In this document: piece by piece, positions 54,440 to 61,982 of the stretch | Numbering within the stretch: position 1 is the first letter of the stretch | How the letters are laid out: each line of letters begins with the position of its first letter | Assembly (NCBI RefSeq): GCF_030433715.1 | Contig: NZ_JAROCC010000002.1 | Span: 283,070-347,069, forward strand | Length of the DNA stretch: 64,000 nt | Source: Sporosarcina highlanderae | Lineage (GTDB): Bacteria > Bacillota > Bacilli > Bacillales_A > Planococcaceae | Direction of reading: 5' to 3' | Program-made: the position numbers and the translations under genes | Notes under the pieces: model-generated | Seen by the model: the letters and a program-made list of their open reading frames with translations, nothing else | Database searches by the model: none | Told to the model about the DNA's origin: nothing

Positions 54440-55467
54440 TTCGCCACCGCCACCTTTCCAATCTCTGTACTGAATGCAACGACGGCTTCAAGTTTTTGCA
54501 ATGCATTTCCGGAAAGAATGCTGTCAATCGCAAGTTCAATTCCTTCATTAATTGACTCTGCCATCCCGTTTGCAAACAACCCGATACCAGTGTTGAAGAC
54601 GACCGTGTCAAACTTAGCCCCCCGCTTGCCTTTAAGAACATCACGGATCATGCCGGCATTCTCCTTGGCGCTCCCCCCGCGGATTGCGGATAAGGGGGCG
54701 TATTCAAGCCCGACATCTTCCGCGGTCAAAGTAAAAGGGATCAAGTCGCCTTTATCCATAAGGACAAATGAGTTCTGCCCCGCAAGCGACGCCTCATCCA
54801 TGCCTCCTGCCCCCGATACGACAATCGCTCTCTCCCTGCCAAGCATCCGAAGTACGGATGCGTACTCCATGAGGAAATCAGGTCGGTTGATGCCTGTGAA
54901 CTGTGTTTCAAGGGGAACTGGGTTCGTCAGTGGTCCAACAAGATTGAAAATCGTCGGCTTCCCGATTTTCTGACGCGCCTCACCGATTTTTTTCATCTTC
55001 GGATGGACGATTGGCGCGAAGATGAAAGCCATCCCTTCCTTCTCAAGCATCTTGCTCATATCCCCGGGTGCGAAATGTGAAGGGATTCCAAGCGCGTCAA
55101 GTACATCATGACTGCCAGCCGCACTTGAAATCTTACGGTTGCCATGCTTCGCCACTTTCGCACCCGCACCAGCGAGGACAAATGCCGACGTCGTACTGAT
55201 ATTAAACGAGTTTGAACCGTCGCCGCCCGTCCCGCAATTATCCAAGTACCGGGCTTCCGGGACGTCCAAAGAGATTGCATGCTTTTTCATGACAGAAGCA
55301 AGCGCCGCCACTTCCCTTGCGGTTTCCCCTTTCTTGGATAATGCGACAAGGAACTCTGCAATCTCCTCCACTTCCGCATTGTTTGCGAACATCCGATTAG
55401 CTGCTTCCACCATATCTTCATATTGTAAATGCTGGTTCTTCTCTACTTGGCTCGTATAGTTTTTCAT
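54436..55467 (-). CDS. trpD: Anthranilate phosphoribosyltransferase
   Basis: TrpD transfers phosphoribose to anthranilate. It has 343 aa, DNCGTGGDGSNSFNIST for PRPP, and KHGNRKISSAAGSHDVL. It is not fused to a glutamine amidotransferase. It could use anthranilate from chorismate (TrpE) or from kynureninase. Confidence 0.96.
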   Translation of the reverse strand: MKNYTSQVEKNQHLQYEDMVEAANRMFANNAEVEEIAEFLVALSKKGETAREVAALASVMKKHAISLDVPEARYLDNCGTGGDGSNSFNISTTSAFVLAGAGAKVAKHGNRKISSAAGSHDVLDALGIPSHFAPGDMSKMLEKEGMAFIFAPIVHPKMKKIGEARQKIGKPTIFNLVGPLTNPVPLETQFTGINRPDFLMEYASVLRMLGRERAIVVSGAGGMDEASLAGQNSFVLMDKGDLIPFTLTAEDVGLEYAPLSAIRGGSAKENAGMIRDVLKGKRGAKFDTVVFNTGIGLFANGMAESINEGIELAIDSILSGNALQKLEAVVAFSTEIGKVAVAK

Positions 55468-55498
55468 CTCTCATCTCTCCTCATCTCTTTTATTCAGC

Positions 55499-56857
55499 TC
55501 AAAGCTCCAATAAAGAACGGGCTTTATTCATGGTTTCCTTATATTCCAGTGCGGGAATAGAATCCTTCACAATCCCAGCACCTGCTTGCACAGAAGCCAC
55601 CCCATCCTTTACGAACATTGTCCGGATTGTAAGTGCAAAATCGATATTTCCATTCAAACCGATATAACCGATTGCGCCCCCGTAAATTCCGCGCGGCTCA
55701 TCCTCAAGCTTCGAAATGATATCCATCGCAAGCTTCTTCGGCGACCCCGTCACCGTCCCAGCAGGCAGCACCGCTTTCAATGCATCAAGCGGATGCAATT
55801 CCGGCGCAAGCTTCCCTTCCACTTCTGATACAAGGTGCATGACATGCTCATAACGGACGGTCTCCATATAGTTTGAAACCCGGACGGAAGCCGGCTCACA
55901 AATAGGTTCAAGCTCCTCTTGGCTAAGCTCCACCAACATGTCGTGCTCCGACAACTCTTTTGGATCATTCCGAAGTTCATCTTCGAAGGCACAATCCTCC
56001 TCTTCATCGCGCCCCCTCCTGCGCGTCCCCGCAATCGGATTCGCCACAACCGTCCCGTCCGTCACCCGGACAAGGCTTTCCGGTGAAGCACCGAGGATTA
56101 TCTGATCGTTAAATTCCATGTAGTACATATACGGTGACGGATTCCGCTTGCGTAGTTTTCGATAAAGAGCGAAAGGGTCGCCTTCGATGTCCGCTTCGAG
56201 TTTTCGGGAGAGGACAACTTGTTTTAGGGTGCCCTTTTCAATGAATTCCTCTTGGACTTGTCTCACTCGATTTTCAAATTCTTGCTGCGAGAGTGCGCAA
56301 CAGTAATTGGAAATGGTAATGCCCCTTTCTACTTCGGCTTGGCCGTTTGTTATTTGTTCCGTTAGTGCGTTTAGATCGGGCTTCGAATATTCCGGATTGA
56401 TTTCGGTGTGAAGCAGTGTCACTTCATTCAGAAAGTGATCAAAAATGATGACGGTGTTGTAAATGTTGAAATAGACGTCCGGCGTTTTAGTTTCAATCGT
56501 TGTGGCTTCACCCGCCGCGCCGTATCCGACATATCCGACTGCACCGCCCATGAATGGGTATTCCCCATGCTCCGAGATGCGCGGCATCAACCTTTTGAGA
56601 AGTGTATACAGATTGCCTTCATGTGTGTACGATTTTCCCGTCGCATACACAAACTCTTCTAACCTGCCATTTCCGCCGCGATACGCCTTCACCGGATCCA
56701 CTCCAACGAACGAATACCTCCCCGACCGCTCATTATGCTTAGACGAACTTTCCAACAAAAACCGATGCCGCCCTTGCAAACGCCTGAATATAAGAATCGG
56801 CGTCAGTGAATCTCCTTCAATTTTCTTCTCAGTAATACGCAAACTCGTCTTCTCCAT
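55499..56857 (-). CDS. trpE: Anthranilate synthase component I
   Basis: TrpE makes anthranilate from chorismate. It has 452 aa, somewhat shorter than the usual 490-520. The chorismate-binding core has NPIAGTRRRGRDEEED, LPAGTVTGSPKKLAMDII and GIYGGAIGYIG. The N-terminal SSKHNERSGRYSFVG is the feedback tryptophan-binding type of motif. No trpG is linked; in B. subtilis the shared glutaminase PabA serves this role. The ATG follows GAGGAGAG. Confidence 0.95.
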   Translation of the reverse strand: MEKTSLRITEKKIEGDSLTPILIFRRLQGRHRFLLESSSKHNERSGRYSFVGVDPVKAYRGGNGRLEEFVYATGKSYTHEGNLYTLLKRLMPRISEHGEYPFMGGAVGYVGYGAAGEATTIETKTPDVYFNIYNTVIIFDHFLNEVTLLHTEINPEYSKPDLNALTEQITNGQAEVERGITISNYCCALSQQEFENRVRQVQEEFIEKGTLKQVVLSRKLEADIEGDPFALYRKLRKRNPSPYMYYMEFNDQIILGASPESLVRVTDGTVVANPIAGTRRRGRDEEEDCAFEDELRNDPKELSEHDMLVELSQEELEPICEPASVRVSNYMETVRYEHVMHLVSEVEGKLAPELHPLDALKAVLPAGTVTGSPKKLAMDIISKLEDEPRGIYGGAIGYIGLNGNIDFALTIRTMFVKDGVASVQAGAGIVKDSIPALEYKETMNKARSLLEL

Positions 56858-56894
56858 CTCATCTCTCCTCTTCTTTTCATGTTAGTGGTTGGGT

Positions 56895-56936
56895 ATCGGT
56901 CATTCCCCTGGAGTTATCGTCGTTTCATGACCTTTC
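56895..56936. repeat. Short TTATCGGTCA-family array with end module, in the trpE leader
   Basis: Cores at 56895 and 56916 are 21 bp apart and are followed by the shared end module GTTATCGTCGTTTCAT plus GACCTTT. About 30 bases further comes CAAAAGCACTGGGCGCGACA, nearly identical to text at 23652-23672. All of it lies inside the trp transcript between the T-box terminator and trpE. Confidence 0.85.
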
Positions 56937-57022
56937 TCCTATTCAATTCAAACCCTTAATTTGTCAAAAGCACTGGGCGCGACACAGAGCACTTGATCCA
57001 AACACCATCCCGCGGGCCAGAT

Positions 57023-57110
57023 ACGCATAAATCCGCTAAATCACGCATAACTTCAAAAACTTACGCATAATCCAGTACATTCACGCATATCCCGAAAAAC
57101 TTACGCATAA
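57023..57110. repeat. 20-bp period tandem array, TTATGCGT family (reverse orientation)
   Basis: ACGCAT cores, the complement of ATGCGT, begin at 57023, 57043, 57063, 57083 and 57103, exactly 20 bp apart. This is the same family as 1926-2036 in the opposite direction. It starts immediately downstream (in trp sense) of the T-box terminator. Confidence 0.93.
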
Positions 57111-57114
57111 AAAC

Positions 57115-57415
57115 AAAAAAGCCCTCTGCAAAAGGACATAAAAGTCCAATTGCAGAGGGCGGATTCCCGCGTTGCCACCTCTATTTGAAGCCATCAAAAA
57201 AACAGCCTCTACTCGGCGCGCCTAATAAGCGCTTCCCGTAACGTGGGAAAGACGTCCACCCGGAAAACACCGGATAGCTCTCATAAGTCCATTCACACCG
57301 GCCGCGAATCAGTTTCCACCACCCACTGACTCTCTACATCGCGAATCCAGCGCTACTCCTCTTATTCAATAATTTCTCAGCTATGCTCTTCTCAACTCGA
57401 CTCATCTGTTCCTGG
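57115..57415 (-). promoter_or_regulatory. Tryptophan-specific T-box riboswitch of the trp operon
   Basis: On the minus strand the T-box core AGGTGGCAACGCGG (plus 57167-57180) precedes the terminator: CCCTCTGCA pairs with TGCAGAGGG (57121-57160), then T6. Upstream, a Stem I-like region runs from CATAGCT to AGCTAT. Its specifier is most likely TGG (plus 57289-57291) in GTGTGAATGGAC, the Trp codon. Uncharged tRNA-Trp should pair with it and prevent termination. B. subtilis uses TRAP on this operon; here the RNA clearly is a T-box. Confidence 0.92.
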
Positions 57416-57466
57416 GCGGCGCCGCTCCCGGCACCTCTACCCTCTCCGAACAAAAAAGTTGTACTA

Positions 57467-57495
57467 ACCTTACTATCGATTCTATTAATTGTCAA
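57467..57495 (-). promoter_or_regulatory. Promoter of the trp operon
   Basis: On the minus strand TTGACA (plus 57490-57495) and TAAGGT (plus 57467-57472) are 17 bp apart, just upstream of the T-box leader. Confidence 0.7.
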
Positions 57496-57525
57496 CCTTT
57501 TGATAATATATGCAATCCTGCAATT

Positions 57526-57554
57526 TTGTATAACAATCGCCCAAGTTGTACAAT
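57526..57554 (+). promoter_or_regulatory. Promoter of the RluF-like gene
   Basis: TTGTAT (57526-57531) and TACAAT (57549-57554) are 17 bp apart and divergent from the trp promoter. Confidence 0.75.
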
Positions 57555-57586
57555 AGTGGGAAAGAAACTCGAAAAAGGTGAAACCA

Positions 57587-58291
57587 ATGCGAATTAACAA
57601 ATTTTTAAGCGAAGCCGGCATCGTCTCCCGGCGTGGTGCAGATAAATGGATCGAAGACGGACGCGTTACAATTAACGACCAACCTGCCGAACTCGGAAGC
57701 CGAGTCGAACCCGGGGATGAAGTCCGTGTAGACGGCAAACCGGTGAAAACCGAAGAGCAGCTTGTCTATATCGTCCTCAATAAACCTGTCGGCATTACAA
57801 GCACGACTGAACGCCATATCGAAGGAAATGTCGTCGATTTCGTCAACCACCCGCTGCGCATCTTCCATATCGGGCGGCTCGACAAAGACTCTGATGGCTT
57901 GCTGCTTCTAACGAATGACGGAGATATTGTGAATGAAATCCTACGAGAAGAACACGGCCATGAAAAAGAATACATCGTCACCGTAGATCGCCCCATCACA
58001 AAGGAATTCATTCGCAAAATGGAATCGGGTGTCGAAATCCTCGACACCATTACAAAACCTTGCAAAGTGAAGCAGTTTGGCCCTCGCAAATTCAACATCA
58101 CGTTGACCCAAGGACTGAACCGCCAAATTCGCCGCATGTGCTCAGCACTCGGCTACAACGTCAGACGCCTCCAGCGCACACGCATCATGAACATCCATCT
58201 CGGCAATTTGCCGATTGGACAGTGGCGCGACTTGACGGAAAAGGAATTGAAGGAAATGTTTCAATTGCTGGATTATGAGCCGAAACGGTAA
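57587..58291 (+). CDS. Pseudouridine synthase, RsuA/RluF family
   Basis: This enzyme isomerises uridine in rRNA, by similarity U2604 of 23S rRNA (RluF-like). It has 234 aa: an N-terminal S4 RNA-binding domain ([19 protein letters not shown]) and the catalytic domain with Asp in [18 protein letters not shown]. The C-terminal [23 protein letters not shown] is typical. The start ATG 57587 follows AAAGGTG. RluB- or RsuA-type specificity is the alternative. Confidence 0.88.
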   Translation: MRINKFLSEAGIVSRRGADKWIEDGRVTINDQPAELGSRVEPGDEVRVDGKPVKTEEQLVYIVLNKPVGITSTTERHIEGNVVDFVNHPLRIFHIGRLDKDSDGLLLLTNDGDIVNEILREEHGHEKEYIVTVDRPITKEFIRKMESGVEILDTITKPCKVKQFGPRKFNITLTQGLNRQIRRMCSALGYNVRRLQRTRIMNIHLGNLPIGQWRDLTEKELKEMFQLLDYEPKR

Positions 58292-58318
58292 GGGATACCA
58301 ACTGTGAAATCCAGTCCC

Positions 58319-58347
58319 TTGCACCAGCAAGCCAACAATTGTAAAAT
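58319..58347 (+). promoter_or_regulatory. Promoter for an antisense RNA of the toxin locus
   Basis: TTGCAC (58319-58324) and TAAAAT (58342-58347) are 17 bp apart and read toward the 3' end of the holin-like toxin gene. No gene follows on this strand. Confidence 0.65.
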
Positions 58348-58353
58348 TCAGAT

Positions 58354-58496
58354 ATAGACTTCATAAAATAAAAAGAACCACCCGGTTGCAGCCGAGTGGT
58401 CAATGTAATTGATAGGTTCCCTAAAGGGGACGGCTACTTCGAGTGAAATAACCCATCCCGAAATGAGCTTAGCGACTCAAGGATGGGTTATTTCTT
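58354..58496 (+). ncRNA. Candidate antisense RNA of a type I toxin-antitoxin locus (RatA-like)
   Basis: Starting near 58354, a transcript would run through 58446-58493, where AAATAACCCATCC pairs with GGATGGGTTATTT, followed by CTTTC, and stop near 58496. It would be complementary to the last 120-130 bases of the toxin mRNA, including the stop codon region. That geometry matches txpA/ratA-type systems of Bacillota. No expression evidence is available. Confidence 0.6.
58365..58400 (-). terminator. Terminator of the toxin mRNA
   Basis: On the minus strand ACCACTCGG pairs with CCGGGTGGT and is followed by TCTTTTTATTTT. Confidence 0.8.
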
Positions 58497-58571
58497 TCTA
58501 TCATTTGACAGTATCATGGCAACTAATGTTGCTAAAGCAATCGCAACCATTAATGATTCAAATACTGACAT
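58488..58571 (-). CDS. Holin-like type I toxin peptide, 27 aa
   Basis: ATG 58571 follows GGGGTGAT, and the frame ends at TAA 58488. The peptide MSVFESLMVAIALATLV continues AMILSNDRKK: one hydrophobic helix with a short basic tail, the pattern of TxpA/BsrG-like or Hol-Tox peptides that begin M-T/S-V-F-E-x-L. An ATG six bases upstream (58577) would add MP. The mRNA has its own extended -10 promoter and terminator and is overlapped by a candidate antisense RNA. It would depolarise or damage the membrane if the antisense RNA were lost; that is known for the family and inferred here. Confidence 0.78.
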   Translation of the reverse strand: MSVFESLMVAIALATLVAMILSNDRKK

Positions 58572-58690
58572 GGGCATCACCCCGGGCCTACAGGATGTAG
58601 GTCATGCAATCGTTGCCGCAAGACGCGGCGAACTTAGATTGCCTTCCTCTGAGCCGTCCATCCTTAAGTCACCTATTCAATTACTCTTCT

Positions 58691-58699
58691 ATTATACCA
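58691..58699 (-). promoter_or_regulatory. Extended -10 promoter of the toxin gene
   Basis: The minus strand has TGGTATAAT with TATAAT at plus 58691-58696. A clear -35 is missing, as allowed by the TG extension. The implied leader to the toxin ATG is about 110 bases, long for a 27-codon gene and typical of type I toxin mRNAs. Confidence 0.65.
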
Positions 58700-58758
58700 T
58701 ACATACGTTCCTAATTGACTAATTATTACGACAAGTACTGCATTGACTTTCCGCCCCT

Positions 58759-58830
58759 TCACAAATCCCTTCCCAAAACAAGCTTCTTTTGCCGCAGGAT
58801 CTTCTTCAGCTCAAACTTGAACAAGCTCAT
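58759..58830 (-). pseudogene. Truncated ABC permease, N-terminal 23 codons
   Basis: ATG 58830 overlaps the end of the ATPase gene. The frame reads MSLFKFELKKILRQKKLVLG and stops after RDL at 58759. FELKKILRQKK is the usual cytoplasmic opening of ABC-2 permeases in Bacillota, which then continue into a membrane helix. Here all helices are missing. A deletion has evidently joined this stub to the toxin-antitoxin region. Confidence 0.65.
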
Positions 58831-59707
58831 CGGCCTTTGCCTCCGTGAAGATTTTCCGGTAGCGTTCCTCCGATCCAAACACTTTCTTCTCGATATCGTC
58901 GATGACTACATTTTCGCGTTCCAACACTTGCAATACGTTGCTTAATGCCACATCACGACGATAAATATGCAAGCGCCCATCGACTAACTCGACAGGAATG
59001 CCCGCTGCCACAAGCGCCTTTTCAGCCTTCGCCGTTTGGTCAACCGCAATCTGGTAGCGCACCTGCTCAAACTCTGCCATATTCTCCCTTATCAAATTCC
59101 CCTTCTTTAGGAATAAAATCGATGACGTCACCCGGTCAATTTCCGCAAGGTTATGTGAAGACAATAGGATTGTCGTCCCTTCATCGCGCAACGCAAGCAG
59201 CAACTCACGCACACGGATCGCGCTCGTCGGGTCAAGACCATTAAGCGGCTCATCCAAGATCATCAGCTTCGGTTTATTCACGACAGCCATCGCAAGCAAC
59301 AGATGCTGCTTCATCCCAAGCGAGTAGTTCTTCACTTTTTTATTCAAATAACTCGTGATCCCAATCCGATCCGCCGTCTCTAATAGCTGCTTTTTCGACA
59401 ATCCCTGCACATCGCAGATGAACTGCAAATGATCGTACCCCGTCAAATACTCATACAGCACCGTATTGTCTTGCATGAATGAAATTTCACGGAAAATATT
59501 CGGATCCCGGTTGTTCTTCCCAAGCACTGTAATTTCCCCTTTATCCGCAGGCAACAAGTTTGTAATGATGTTCATCAGCGTCGACTTCCCCGACCCATTC
59601 GGCCCCACAAGCGCAATGATTTGCGGCTCCTCAATCTCAAACGTAATTCCCTTAAGCACCTGCTCCTCGCCAAATGATTTGTACACGTCTTTTACTGATA
59701 AGATCAT
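58811..59707 (-). CDS. Orphan ABC transporter ATP-binding protein
   Basis: This ATPase of 298 aa has Walker A GPNGSGKST, signature YSLGMKQHLLLA, Walker B LMILDEPLNG and LSSHNL, with a C-terminal extension (about 205-298) as in BcrA-type exporters. All ATPase motifs are intact, but its permease partner downstream is reduced to 23 codons, so it may be non-functional in transport or may use another permease. The start ATG 59707 follows GGGAG. Confidence 0.9.
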   Translation of the reverse strand: MILSVKDVYKSFGEEQVLKGITFEIEEPQIIALVGPNGSGKSTLMNIITNLLPADKGEITVLGKNNRDPNIFREISFMQDNTVLYEYLTGYDHLQFICDVQGLSKKQLLETADRIGITSYLNKKVKNYSLGMKQHLLLAMAVVNKPKLMILDEPLNGLDPTSAIRVRELLLALRDEGTTILLSSHNLAEIDRVTSSILFLKKGNLIRENMAEFEQVRYQIAVDQTAKAEKALVAAGIPVELVDGRLHIYRRDVALSNVLQVLERENVVIDDIEKKVFGSEERYRKIFTEAKADELVQV

Positions 59708-59794
59708 TCCCCCAACTCCCTTCCAAAAATTTACTTAATCCTATTCTACTATACTTGTAAATCAATTTGTTCAAATATTTAATTTAATCCACAA

Positions 59795-59832
59795 AATAAA
59801 AAGCAATCCACCTTAGCCTTGGTGGATTGCGG
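59795..59832 (-). terminator. Terminator of yugN
   Basis: GCAATCCACC pairs with GGTGGATTGC, followed by TTTTTATTTT on the minus strand. Confidence 0.9.
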
Positions 59833-59838
59833 CTGAAT

Positions 59839-60276
59839 TTAACTGGATTTCAACAGCGCCTGTCCTTCATACATACAGTCTAAAAGGTCTCTTACGGCTA
59901 CTTCACCTGCATGAATCCATCTGTTTTTATTGATGATTTTGCCGTCCTTATCAATCGGTTGCTGGAACTGACTAAAGCCTGTCGCATCCAATAATGAATC
60001 TCCATCGCGATCCAGACCGACATGCACTACGTGTTTAATGATGTAAGGCGTGCCGAACTTAATAGAAGCACCGTAATCGTCAAGTTCTCCATCGGTCACG
60101 AAGAATGGAATACGAATATAGATTGTTTCGCCGCCTTCCTGGCATAATATATGGTCGAAACATCCTTTGTCATAATCCCAATTACCACCCATGTTATAAC
60201 CGAGTCCGCGAATACAGTCACTCACAATACCAAAAGAAGCGGTTTTTCCTTCAAGCTCCGTTTGTAATTTCAACAT
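59839..60276 (-). CDS. yugN: YugN-like family protein
   Basis: This cytoplasmic protein of 145 aa of the YugN family (unknown function) carries GYNMGGNWDYDKGCFD, ETIYIRIPFFV and RWIHAGEVAVRDLLDCMYEGQALL. The second of two adjacent ATGs (60276) has better spacing to AAGGAGG. Confidence 0.85.
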   Translation of the reverse strand: MLKLQTELEGKTASFGIVSDCIRGLGYNMGGNWDYDKGCFDHILCQEGGETIYIRIPFFVTDGELDDYGASIKFGTPYIIKHVVHVGLDRDGDSLLDATGFSQFQQPIDKDGKIINKNRWIHAGEVAVRDLLDCMYEGQALLKSS

Positions 60277-60415
60277 CATATCTCCTCCTTCTAAGTCACT
60301 TGCTGTACAGCATTCACAAAAGAAGGGGGAGACATACTTGGAAAGAGCCGATTATCCTTCCTTCATACCGGCAATACTTTGAAGAAATCAGTTTCAGCAA
60401 ATGGAGGAAGAGGGT

Positions 60416-60922
60416 TTGACAACGATACATAATACGCAAGTACATTCTGATAACAGGGCAGCATTTGCCCGTCGAAACCTTTGGTCAGGCATCTTGTTCG
60501 GATTGGGTTTTGTAGCGTTTCTCGATGAGACATTATTTCATCAGTTGCTTCATTGGCATAAATTTTACGATAAATCGACTGTCGCAGTTGGTCTCATTTC
60601 GGATGGATTGTTTCACGCATTCAGTTGGTTTGCGACTGTCGGAGGATTATTCCTTGTCGGCGATCTTCGGAGGCGAAACGCACTGTGGCATAAGATGTGG
60701 TGGGGAGGAAAATTGTTAGGAGCAGGGGCTTTTCAACTTTATGACGGTACAATCCAGCATAAGATCATGCGCATCCACCAAATCCGATACAATGTTGACA
60801 TTTTACCGTATGATCTTGTCTGGAATATTTCTGCAGCTATCATGATCTTATTCGGCATCGGGTTGGTTATCAGTGCGAGACGGGATGAGCGTGGAAGGAA
60901 AGGGACTTTTTCCAATGCATGA
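60416..60922 (+). CDS. DUF2243 membrane protein
   Basis: This integral membrane protein of 168 aa has four predicted helices. The conserved FVAFLDETLFHQLLHWHKFY contains histidines and an acidic residue that could bind a metal or heme, and DGLFHAFSW and GTIQHKIMRIHQIR follow. The family is uncharacterised and often lies next to ctaG, as here, so a role in copper or terminal-oxidase assembly is inferred. TTG 60416 lies eight bases after GGAGG; ATG 60401 precedes the site. Confidence 0.85.
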   Translation: MTTIHNTQVHSDNRAAFARRNLWSGILFGLGFVAFLDETLFHQLLHWHKFYDKSTVAVGLISDGLFHAFSWFATVGGLFLVGDLRRRNALWHKMWWGGKLLGAGAFQLYDGTIQHKIMRIHQIRYNVDILPYDLVWNISAAIMILFGIGLVISARRDERGRKGTFSNA

Positions 60923-61694
60923 TGTTCATTTTCTGTTAACCGATTTGCTTTTTGGCGTTCCTGCAATGATTGCTGTCGGATTATATATTGTGGCCGTGGT
61001 AATTACAAACAGACGGGGACGACTTCGTAAATGGCCTTGGCTACGTACAGTTTCATTTGTTGCAGGTGTGCTTTTTGCTTCCATTGCATTGGTAGGTCCG
61101 CTTTCGCGCCAATCCTATACTGATTTCACGGCCCACATGGTAGGCCATTTACTATTAGGAATGTTATCGCCGCTTCTTATTGCACTTGCTGCGCCCATGA
61201 CACTAATATTGCGCACGTTAAATGTTCACTTGGCAAGAAAGCTCAGCCTACTGCTGCAAAGTTCGTTTATCGGCTTCTTCACTCACCCGGTCACTGCTTC
61301 CGTGTTGAACATCGGTGGCTTATGGGTTCTTTATACAACTAATTTGTATTCGGCGATGCATTCGAGCCTTCTGCTTCATATCATCATCCACATCCATGTT
61401 TTCCTTGCCGGCTATTTATTCACCATCTCTTTGGTTTATATCGATCCTGTTTTCCACCGTTTTAGTTATACGTACAGAACTGTCGTCTTTATTCTTGCGC
61501 TTGCCGGTCATGGCATCCTCTCAAAATTCATCTATGCCTATCCACCAGCGGGAGTCATTGAGGAGCAGTCAAGGATTGGAGCCATGTTGATGTATTATGG
61601 CGGCGATGCAGTCGATCTGCTGTTGATTTTCATTCTGTTCAAGCATTGGTATCAATCTGTCCGGCCACGCAAGTTGGTTTCTACAGGAATTTAG
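60915..61694 (+). CDS. ctaG: Cytochrome c oxidase assembly factor CtaG (caa3 type)
   Basis: This membrane protein of about 259 aa has seven predicted helices of the CtaG_caa3 family, needed for caa3 oxidase assembly in B. subtilis. Conserved features are AHMVGHLLLGMLSPLLIAL and HIIIHIHVFLAGYLF, with histidines that may handle copper or heme. It overlaps the DUF2243 stop by eight bases. An earlier start (60873) is possible. Confidence 0.9.
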   Translation: MHDVHFLLTDLLFGVPAMIAVGLYIVAVVITNRRGRLRKWPWLRTVSFVAGVLFASIALVGPLSRQSYTDFTAHMVGHLLLGMLSPLLIALAAPMTLILRTLNVHLARKLSLLLQSSFIGFFTHPVTASVLNIGGLWVLYTTNLYSAMHSSLLLHIIIHIHVFLAGYLFTISLVYIDPVFHRFSYTYRTVVFILALAGHGILSKFIYAYPPAGVIEEQSRIGAMLMYYGGDAVDLLLIFILFKHWYQSVRPRKLVSTGI

Positions 61695-61741
61695 CTGCGA
61701 GTCGGGGTAGCATTAGTAATTTTCACCGATTTTCGGAAGTT

Positions 61742-61867
61742 ATCGGTCGAGTTCACAAAGTTATCGGTCATCCTCGGAGAGTTTTCGGTCACTTTCACAA
61801 AGTTATCGGTCACCTGCGGGGAGTTATCGGTCACTTCCGAAGAGTTATCGTCGTTTCATGACCTTTT
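61742..61867. repeat. 21-bp period tandem array, TTATCGGTCA family
   Basis: Cores begin at 61742, 61763, 61784, 61805, 61826 and 61847, exactly 21 bp apart, ending in the shared module GTTATCGTCGTTTCAT plus GACCTTTTACCTA. The array lies between ctaG and the Xaa-Pro peptidase gene. Confidence 0.95.
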
Positions 61868-61982
61868 ACCTATCAAGAGAGTCTACTACTGTCCCTAAAT
61901 TGAACTCGCAAACCCTCTATTATTTCCACGCTTCCTATGTCATAGTAATAATGGGAATATTTCTATTAATGGGGGTTTGAGA

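Noticed and set aside
60331..60375. 14-codon TTG frame (MERADYPSFIPAIL) after AAGGGGGAG upstream of the DUF2243 gene
   Set aside because: The binding site is good but the peptide is very short and unrecognised. It could be a leader or a gene remnant, not strong enough to list.
61742..61867. Cluster of DnaA boxes
   Set aside because: TTATCGGTCA resembles TTATCCACA only in its first half. No unit matches the consensus and there is no dnaA, dnaN or AT-rich unwinding region.
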